Program-made: the position numbers and the translations under genes | Shown here: piece after piece, positions 45,770 through 55,300 of the stretch | Numbering within the stretch: the stretch's first letter is position 1 | Layout of the letters: every line of letters starts with the position of its first letter | Notes under the pieces: model-generated | The model's database searches: none | What the model saw: only the letters and a program-made list of their open reading frames with translations | Told to the model about the DNA's origin: nothing | Source of the DNA: Onthophagus taurus | Taxonomy: Eukaryota > Arthropoda > Insecta > Coleoptera > Scarabaeidae | Reading direction: 5' to 3' | Assembly: GCF_036711975.1 (NCBI RefSeq) | Contig: NC_091976.1 | Span: 28,582,001 to 28,646,000 of the forward strand | Length of the DNA stretch: 64,000 bases

Positions 45770-46259
45770 TACCACTGTCACTAGAACTAACACTAGACAT
45801 AGAACTAGAAAGTTTCGAGTTTAGCCGTGCATCTTCAGACGCGAATTGTTAATTTCATTGAAATATAAATGATTTGATTTTGCTTTCTTATTTTCATTCC
45901 ATTTATCACATCATATTTTGTTCATTATCCTTTTGTAATGTGTAAGTTTATTATTAAAAAATAAGATTTTATCAACTCAATAAGTTTTTATGTAATCCTT
46001 TGTAACATTGTTTCGCATTCAATGATGCGGATTCAATGTAATTGTGATAATGAGTTTTTTTGAAAACTTATTAAAAGTTATACAACGTGTTATTTCCTGA
46101 ATGACACAACAAAATAATAAAGTGTTATTTACATAATAAAACAAAAAAGTGTATTGCTTTATAACATTTAATTAAAAACGTTTTACATCTATCAAAAATC
46201 GATCTAAAAAAGTATGATCTAAATAACAGTTTAATAACAATAAATCGGATTTTTTAGTT
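45770..46259. other. 128-bp family half-unit and AT-rich spacer before OBP 1
   Basis: A half-unit of the palindromic family lies at 45770-45845; its minus strand reads CTGAAGATGCACGGCTAAAC. The rest is AT-rich 3' flank of OBP 1. Confidence 0.5.
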
Positions 46260-46917
46260 TTAAATGTCATAATTTTCGTGGAGTCCTAATTTTTCGCTTT
46301 CTTCTTTGCCACATTTAGCCATATGAGTAGCGGTAACACAAGGATCACTATCTTCCTCAACTAAAAAACAATGATTAATTTTTTTTATAAATCATTTAAA
46401 TTAATTTGTTACCTTTTTCGTGACAAGTTTTAAAAACAGTTGTTGCTTTAGAATAAGCATCGGCATCAAATTCTTTTAGTGGGGCTATAGATTTAAGTCC
46501 AGCTTCTAAATCCATTTTACCATCGGCTGTTTGCTAAAAATAATTAAATTATTAACGAAATTATTTTATTATTAAAATCTTACAATTCCCCAATGTTTAT
46601 GCATGCACAAAATAAGACACATTCCTTCGTGTTTCGTTGGGATTTCTTTTTTCATTATTAAAGAATCTAAATCATCTATAAAATAGGATTCGATTAATTA
46701 GATTGGATTAAAATTTAAGTTTTATTACCGTTTGTAGCTCCAACTTCGCTTAAACATTTCGTCCCAACATCTTTTATGAGTGCTTTAAATTCGGCGACAA
46801 ATTCTTTTTCGTCCTAAAAAAAAATTAAATTAATTGAATTTGGCACAAAAATAATTTTGAACTTACAGCAAAAGCCGCTGCAATAACAACAAGAAACACT
46901 ACGAGAAACGATTTCAT
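46260..46917 (-). CDS. Odorant-binding protein, classic six-Cys (OBP 1)
   Basis: Five exons, 46867-46917, 46729-46813, 46584-46675, 46413-46533 and 46260-46360, with introns of about 50 bp, all join in frame to 149 residues. Residues 1-17 are the signal peptide (MKSFLVVFLVVIAAAFA). The six cysteines follow the OBP pattern: TKC; MC-LIL-C with three residues between; TCHE; PC and KC with eight residues between. The fold is a six-helix PBP/GOBP pocket that carries small hydrophobic ligands in sensillum lymph or haemolymph. It is followed upstream by a second OBP on the same strand, a typical tandem cluster. The short tail after Cys6 is that of a classic OBP. Confidence 0.96.
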
Positions 46918-46966
46918 TCTGTATTTCTCACTTTACTATTTGATATCTATTAAAACGTCCCATGTC

Positions 46967-46973
46967 TTTTATA
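46967..46973 (-). promoter_or_regulatory. TATA box of OBP 1
   Basis: Minus-strand TATAAAA lies 50 bp upstream of the start codon, placing transcription start close to the ATG. Confidence 0.65.
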
Positions 46974-47295
46974 TGGTTGTCGATCAAGGTTACGGGGGGG
47001 AACGAAAAATTAAAATTGTAATTACGATTACATCTTCTAATTGTTTCCTGTGCTGAATTATTTCTGCATACACGGTATATTTGCCAGAAAAAAAGTAAAT
47101 AACAGGTTATGAGTTTCGTTTATTACTTTTTTTTTGCAAAGTTGTTTTGTAATGCTTTTTTTGTAATTGCGGTTTGATGTAATGGATGGGTTGGGATCTT
47201 TTTAATTGAAACTCGTCGATAATGCTGCTATGTAATATCTATTTTAGTGCGTAATACTCAATTAACAAGAAACATTAATAAAATCGGAATATCGG

Positions 47296-50200
47296 TTAAA
47301 TTTCAAAAATTGCTTCAGTAACACCACGTTTTTTCATTTCAACCATGGTGCATTTTACGCCTTCAGCTGAAGTTTCACATGGGTCATCATGTTTAATCAC
47401 TACACAAAAAAGACATAAATAAATAATTTTAAATAACAGAATTAATTATTTATTAATTACCGCCGCAAATATCTCCTACTTCTACTATGTTATTGTATAT
47501 TCCGGCATCAATTGCTTTTAAACTTGAGAAGAATTCCAGAATTTTATCTTTATCAAAGGAGCCTTTATCATTCATCTAAAAAAATGGGAAGAGGCAATAA
47601 AAAATTGATTTAAATAATTATTGATTTCATACAAATCCAAAATGAGTGTTGATACAATGAATTACACATTTTCCATCGTGCTCCGTTGGAATTTTTTTTT
47701 GAGTTAATTCTTCCATTGCCGCTGAAATAAATTATAAAAAAGGTGATATAACAGAGTCGAAATGGTCACTTTTTACTTAGCTACACCGTTGAATAGGATT
47801 TTTAAATCTGCATCCTATACTTAAAGCGACAAAACCTCAATCACACAAAAAAGAGCCACAACCAATAAATATAGAGTTAAGTGAACTGGGAAACATTAAA
47901 GCTAAATGAGTAAAGAACGGAACACTCTTCATGAGATGTATAAAGGGAAAATCGATCCAGAAGAATGGAAAATAAGGTTCATGTCATCAATCCATAAAAA
48001 AAGGGATCCTTCAAGAAATTAATTGTACCTATAAAATTATCGATGAAAATTGCAACATAGAAAATTTTATCAAAACTTCAAATATTGTTTTCTCAAAAAC
48101 TAAAAGTTATTTTTCAAAACGGGTGGGTTCATTGGAAAGAGGACACTTTTATTAACACTTTGGAAAATTTTCATACTCATATTCCAAGAAATGGATTTTA
48201 TACGAATTTTTAAAACTTAATCGGCGAAAATTGTAAAATTCGAAAAAACAGTCGATCATTTCAAAAATTTATTTCTCAAAAACTAAAAGCGATTTTTCAA
48301 AACGGCTTGTTGCATTAAAAAGAGGATACTCTAATTAATAATTGGTGATATTTCCACAAAGATCCTTCAAGAAATTAATTTTATAGCGAATTTTGAAAAT
48401 TATCGATGAAAATTGCAACATCGGAAATTTTATCAAAACTTCAAATATTGTTTTCTCAAAAACTAAAAGTTATTTTTCAAAACGGATTGGTTCATTGGAA
48501 AGAGGACACTTTTAATAACACTTTGAGTAATTTTCAAACTCATATTCCAAGAAATGGATTTTATACGAATTTTTAAAACTTAATCGGCGAAAATTGCAAA
48601 ATTTGAAAAAATTGTCGATCATTTCAAAAATTTTTTTCTCAAAAACTGAAAGCGATTTTTCAGAACGGCTTTTTGCATTAAAGAGAGGATACTTTAATTA
48701 ATAATTGGTGAAATTTCCACAAAGATCTTTCAAAAAATTAATTTTATAGCGAATTTTGAAAATTATCGATGAAAATTGCAACATCGAAAATTTTATCAAA
48801 ACTTCAAATATTGTTTTCTCAAAAACTAAAAGTTATTTTTCAAAACGGGTTGGTTCATTGGAAAGAGAACACTTTTATTAACACTTTGAGAAATTTTTAT
48901 ACTCCTATTCCAAGAAGTGATATTTCCACAAGGTGATATTTCCACAAGAATCCTTCAAGAAATTAATTTTATAGCGAATTTTGAAAATTATCGATGAAAA
49001 TTGCAACATCGAAAATTTTATCGAAACTTCAAATATTGTTTTTTCAAAAACTAAAAGTTATTTTTCAAAACGGGTTGGTTCATTGGAAAGAGAACACTTT
49101 TATTAACACTTTGAGAAATTTTTATACTCCTATTCCAAGAAGTGATATTTCCACAAGGTGATATTTCCACAAGAATCCTTCAAGAAATTAATTTTATAGC
49201 GAATTTTGAAAATTATCGATGAAAATTGCAACATCGAAAATTTTATCGAAACTTCAAATATTGTTTTTTCAAAAACTAAAAGTTATTTTTCAAAACGGGT
49301 TGGTTCATTGGAAAGAGAACACTTTTATTAACACTTTGAGAAATTTTTATACTCCTATTCCAAGAAGTGGATTTTATACGAATTTTTAAAACTTAATCGG
49401 CGAAAATTGCAAAATTCGAAAAAATTTTCGATCATTTCAAAAAATTTTTTCTCAAAAACTAAAAGCGATTTTTCAAAACGGCTTGTTGCATTAAAAAGAG
49501 GATACTTTAATTAATAATTGGTGATATTTCCACAAAGATCCTTCAAAAAATTAATTTTATAGCGAATTTTGAAAATTATCGATGAAAATTGCAACATCGA
49601 AAATTTTATCAAAACTTCAAATATTGTTTTCTCAAAAACTAAAAGTTATTTTTCAAAACGGGTTGGTTCATTGGAAAAAGGACACTTTTATTAACACTTT
49701 GGGAAATTTTCATACTCATTTTCCAAGAAATGGATTTTATACGAATTTTTAAAACTTAATCGGCGAAAAATGCAAAATTAGAAAAAATTGTCGATCATTT
49801 CAAAAATTCTTTTCTCAAAAACTGAAAGCGATTTTTCAGAACGGCTTTTTGCATTAAAGAGAGGATACTTTAATTAATAATTGGTGAAATTTCCACAAAG
49901 ATCCTTCAAAAAATTAATTTTATAGCGAATTTTGAAAATTATCGATGAAAATTGCAACATCGAAAATTTTATCAAAACTTCAAATATTGTTTTCTCAAAA
50001 ACTAAAAGTTATTTTTCAAAACGGGTTGGTTCATTGGAAAAAGGACACTTTTATTAACACTTTGGGAAATTTTCATACTCATTTTCCAAGAAATGGATTT
50101 TATACGAATTTTTAAAACTTAATCGGCGAAAAATGCAAAATTAGAAAAAATTGTCGATCATTTCAAAAATTTATTTCTCAAAAACTAAAAGCGATTTTTC

Positions 50201-52067
50201 AAAACGGCTTGTTGCATTAAAAAGAGGATACTTTAATTAATAATTGGTGATATTTCCACAAAGATCCTTCAAGAAATTAATTTTATAGCGAATTTTGAAA
50301 ATTATCGATGAAAATTGCAACATCGAAAATTTTATCAAAACTTCAAATATTGTTTTCTCAAAAACTAAAAGTTATTTTTCAAAACGGGTTGATTTATTGA
50401 AAAGAAGACACTTTTATTAACACTTTGGGGAAATTTTCATACTCATTTTCCAAGAAATGGATTTTATACGAATTTTTAAAACTTAATCGGCAAAAATTGC
50501 AAAATTCGAAAAAATTGTCGATCATTTCAAAAATTTATTTCTCAAGAACTGAAAATGATTTTTCAAAACAGCTTGTTGCATTAAAAAGAGGATACTTTAA
50601 TTAATAATTTATGATATTTCCACAAGGATCCTTCAAGAAATTAATTTTATAGCGAATTTTGACAATTATCGATGAAAATTGTAACATCGAAAATTTTATC
50701 AAAACTTCAAATATTGTTTTCTCAAAAACTAAAAGTTATTTTTCAAAACGGGTTGGTTCATTGGAAAGAGGACACTTTTATTAACACTTTGGGAAATTTT
50801 CAAACTCATATTCCAAGAACTGGATTTTATACTAATTTTTTAAACTTAATCGGCGAAAATTGTAAAATTCGAAAAAGTTGTTTATCATTTCAAAAATTTA
50901 TTTCTCAAAAACTAAAAGCGATTTTTCAAAACGGCTTGTTGCATTAAGAAGAGGATACTTTAATTAATAATCGAAAGTGATAACAGCGATAGTTCTGCTA
51001 GTAATGAATGTGATGATGAATTATAAACGAAGAGAAGCAAATTAGACGAAACTGCAACAAGAGATTTTACATATCGTATTGGGATTGTTACAATGAGGTT
51101 GCTAATGACAAACCTGATATAAATAAAGTTGTATTCAGTGAAAAAAGTCGTATTGGGGTTGAACTTGATTATTTTGGTGTCCAACTCCTAAAACGATGCA
51201 GAAAAGTCTGACCAACAAGAGGTCAGACATCTTGTACGCACGTTGATTCATCCAGTTGTGTTAATAGTTCGTTTGATCCTTTATGATCCGTTAATTATGA
51301 TGTTTTTCGGTTGTTCTACAATTGTTAGTTTCAAAAAATAACAATAAAAAATGCTCTGAGGAAGGTTACAATAAATAACCGAAATATTAGCTTTTTAAAA
51401 AGTTGTTTCTTTAATTAAAACCTGAACCGGACACCCCGAATAGTCGCATTTACAACTCCTAAATGTTACTAATTCCTGTGAATGGTGGAGTATTAAAAAA
51501 AGCGTTTTACAGAAATTTGTAGTCAAAACTTGTAGTGCAGATGAAACCACAAGTTTTCTTTTGATTTTCAAAGATTAACAAACAAATTTGCCTACAATAA
51601 AGTTTAATGGTATTTGACAACCAGATTAGACTGGATGTAACCGAAATCAACGCAATAGAGAGCTTAGGATCATGCAGAATATCGAGAAAACAACGAAAAA
51701 CAAACGAGAACGTGTTACAAATAGTAAATATCAAAGAAACAATTATAGAAGACATCAAGAAAAAACAGCTGAGATGGTACGACTAGGTACAACAAATGCC
51801 ATGAGGAAGATTTCAATCAAGGAAGGAAGAGAGGAAGACTTGGAGGATCGATATATAAATAACTGTTTAAACAATACCATCACTTATATCCAATTTTTCA
51901 GCACAAGATAATCCTACATCAGTCATTTTAGTTTGTAAATCAGCAACATATTCTTGAAGGGTCATCTAAAATTGTAAATATAAAATTATTATTAAAAAAA
52001 TGTTATAAAAAATTACCTCCCCTTTAACTGCAAAGGCGAAAACAAGAAAAATTAAAACCGATTTCAT
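47296..52067 (-). CDS. Odorant-binding protein, classic six-Cys (OBP 2), with a satellite-filled intron
   Basis: Exons 52017-52067, 51878-51965, 47633-47721, 47461-47575 and 47296-47399 join in frame to 148 residues, with the same intron phases as OBP 1. Signal peptide MKSVLIFLVFAFAVKG; Cys1 in LSC; CVIHC gives Cys2-x3-Cys3; ICG gives Cys4; PC and KC eight residues apart give Cys5-6. Introns 1, 3 and 4 are 51, 57 and 61 bp, but intron 2 is 4156 bp and contains satellite D and a LINE tail. The donor of exon 2 (G/GTATTG) is acceptable though weak. An alternative is that exons 1-2 belong to a broken neighbour, and the 3' exons are the remains of another OBP; phase agreement favours one gene. Confidence 0.85.
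47990..50975. repeat. Satellite D, 363-bp dimeric unit with 225-bp variants, in OBP 2 intron
   Basis: AAATATTGTTTTCTC markers occur at 48081, 48443, 48806, 49031, 49256, 49619, 49982, 50345 and 50709. Spacings are 362, 363, 225, 225, 363, 363, 363 and 364. Each 363-bp unit has two related halves of about 180 bp, one with AAAAGTTATTTTTCAAAACG and one with AAAAGCGATTTTTCAAAACG. The 225-bp units lack most of the second half. ORFs inside are artefacts. Confidence 0.93.
51600..51877 (+). pseudogene. RTE-type LINE C-terminal fragment in OBP 2 intron
   Basis: Across frameshifts the plus strand reads LGSCRISRKQRK, then IVNIKETIIEDIKKKQLRWY and VQQMP, the conserved tail of RTE-like LINE polymerases. 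It ends right at the donor side of OBP 2 exon 2. Confidence 0.7.
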
Positions 52068-52114
52068 TTTAAACCAAACTTTGCACCAACTTAGAATTTT
52101 TCAATTTTTTTCCT

Positions 52115-52123
52115 CTTTATATA
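52115..52123 (-). promoter_or_regulatory. TATA box of OBP 2
   Basis: Minus-strand TATATAAAG lies 48 bp upstream of the exon 1 ATG, almost the same spacing as in OBP 1. This supports a live promoter for this first exon. Confidence 0.65.
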
Positions 52124-52389
52124 CACACAATGAGTTGAGTTAATTTATTCCTAAAATATAAGCTTTGATTAATTTTCGATTAGTCCATGTATCCATCTAT
52201 TAAAAATCCATTTGAAATGATTTTTTTTTTTTTGTAAATGAGTACCAAAAAGTTTGAATTGAAAAGTAATTGAGGATTACATCACAGAATCGAATTTATT
52301 TCTAAAACAGTAACATTCTAAGAAACGTTAACACATCTTTTTGTTTTACATCTATTAATAATAACGATTTTTTTTAATTCTACATTAAA

Positions 52390-55300
52390 TTAGATGTATT
52401 CGTAAAATAAAATCCAATAGGTAACGTTTAAAACCGTAAAAAGAAACGGGAAAAAACCCCTCGAAAATTTATCGATATTAATCGCTCGTCTTCTCGCTTT
52501 TTGAGCCGGTGTTAAAGGTGGTGGTTTTTTCGGAGCTGAAGATAATAAAAATGAATTTTCGCGTGGTTCTGAAACCGGTTCGGTTTTCGGCGGTGGTTGT
52601 GGTTTTTGCCCGGTGTTATCGCCAAGAACTATATTTACCAAGCAATATTCCATCAAAGCCATAAACACAAAACTAAAATTCAAAAAAAAAATTAATCCAA
52701 TTTTGTTACATTTAATTCATTTTAATCATACATCGTACAAACGGACATAAAAGCATCAACAGCTTTTAAATAAGAAACGGGGGGAAGAGCAGCTTGACTT
52801 TTAGCGTGTTGAGTTGATAAAGTGAGAAGTGAGGTTACCCCTAAAGTTACACGAGCTGGTGCCGCTTCGGGTTGTATCCAAAACGATATCCACTTGAAAT
52901 AAAAATTGATTAAAAAATTGGAATTACATCAATTAATTCATCTTACAGACATGATTACAATTAAACATGTTGGGACGTAAGTGTGGAATAAATAATAACC
53001 TAAGCGGCGTTTTAGCAAAAAGACGACTTCTAAGCAAGTAAAGTTTCCTTAAAAATTAATTTAAATCATTTATTTTTTGGATTAAATTGTTTTTATTGGG
53101 TTACCTGTTGAATAAACTTGAGTACAATCTGCGGTGTAATTCTTTTCGAGTGCCAACTGAGGTAATTCAATATTCTCATCAACTACAAGTGGAACATCTG
53201 GATCCCATTGAAATATCATGTCGTCTGTTGTGTGTGATACTAAAAGATAAAAAAATTATATTTAAAATTAATATTTGTAGTGCAAAATACAAAAAACTAG
53301 AATCAACGTGGATTGGTGCATAATTAAACCCAGTAAGATCTATCTTTATGTCATATTGGGGTGCCACATCTCCAAAAACCGCATCATAACTTATATTCAT
53401 AGCTGATGCTAAAGATAGAAGCATTGAGCGATCATCTCATCAAATTGAAAACTCGATTACCGCAAGATACTCAACTAATGAAGACATCTAACTATGTATT
53501 AGAACCCAGTTCCAATAACATCTCAGTTAGAACTTCAGAATAACCAACCCTATCAGCAGAACATGAATGATTCATTGACTAATTTAATCTGGCAATGGAT
53601 GGACCAAAAAGTAAATAAACTTTGATGGATCACAACATATAGAAACTATAGATATCCAAAACGTCTTCGATTATGCAGACTTTCCAGTAGCAGCTTTAGA
53701 AATGTTACGAAAATACAGTGATACAATAAAGTCTGCATACACCCCAGAAAATGATAATATCTCACCTCCTGAAATGTAATTCAATAAATTTTTCAAACGA
53801 AGGATGTTAGAAGTCTATATTATTTTAATACAAAGTCGAAACAGTTCGAAGTGAAGGCTATAGCAGTAGATTTAGTCGCATTTAGTCTCTCAAGACTAGT
53901 CTAGGTCTTGTGTTAGCTCTAGTGACAGTGCTAATGCAAAACTAGGTGAACTTGGACTTGCTATAAACTAGTCCCTATTCATTTAGACAAGTTTTTAATG
54001 ACTACCAACTAATTTTTAGTCATTTTGAGCAACATGGATTGTCTAAAAACTAGTTGTTAATCATTTAGATAAGTATAAAATTATGCTCAACCAGTTTTCA
54101 ATGATTTGGAATAACATGAGACGGCTATCAACTTATTTCCAATCATTTTGAATAATTTTGCTACCTTATAAACCAATTTTAGACAGTGTTGGTGCAGTTT
54201 TCAGTTATTCTGGGCAACCTGGACTTGCTATAAACTAGTCCTTATACATTTAGACAAGTTTTTAATGACTATCAGCTAACTTTTAGTCATTTTGAGCAAC
54301 ATGGATGGTCTAAAAACTAGTTGTTAATTATTTAGACAAGTATAAAATTATGCTCAACCAATTTTCAATGATTTTAAATAACATGAGATAGCTATGAACC
54401 TATTTCGAAATATTTTGCTACCTTATAAAGCAATTTTGGACAAAGTTGGTGCAGTTTTCAGTTATTCTAGGCAACCTAAACTTGCTATAAACTAGTCCTT
54501 ATACATTTAAACAAGTTTTTAATGAATATCAACTAGTTTTCAGTCATTTTGAGCAACATGGATTGTCCAAAAACTAGTTGTTAATCATTTAGACAAGTAT
54601 AAAATTATGCTCAACCAATTTTCAATGATTTTAAATAACATGAGATAGCTATGAACCTATTTCGAAATATTTTGCTACCTTATAAAGCAATTTTGGACAA
54701 AGTTGGTGCAGTTTTCAGTTATTCTAGGCAACCTAAACTTGCTATAAACTAGTCCTTATACATTTAAACAAGTTTTTAATGAATATCAACTAGTTTTCAG
54801 TCATTTTGAGCAACATGGATTGTCCAAAAACTAGTTGTTAATCATTTAGACAAGTATAAAATTATGCTCAACCAATTTTCAATGATTTTAAATAACATGA
54901 GATAGCTATGAACCTATTTCGAAATATTTTGCTACCTTATAAAGCAATTTTGGACAAAGTTGGTGCAGTTTTCAGTTATTCTAGGCAACCTAAACTTGCT
55001 ATAAACTAGTCCTTATACATTTAAACAAGTTTTTAATGAATATCAACTAGTTTTCAGTCATTTTGAGCAACATGGATTGTCCAAAAACTAGTTGTTAATC
55101 ATTTAGACAAGTATAAAATTATGCTCAACCAATTTTCAATGATTTTGAATAACATGAGATAGCTATGAACCTATTTCGAAATATTTTGCTACCTTATAAA
55201 GCAATTTTGGACAAAGTTGGTGCAATTTTCAGTTATTCTAGGCAACCTAAACTTGCTATAAACTAGTCCTTATACATTTAAACAAGTTTTTAATGACTAT

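Noticed and set aside
47725..47880. Relic of original OBP 2 exons 1-2
   Set aside because: A hydrophobic stretch and a short possible exon can be read, but with stops and no clear cysteine context; kept only as a weak hint for the chimera idea.
50672..50947. 91-codon open frame as a gene
   Set aside because: It is one unit of satellite D read in a chance open frame.
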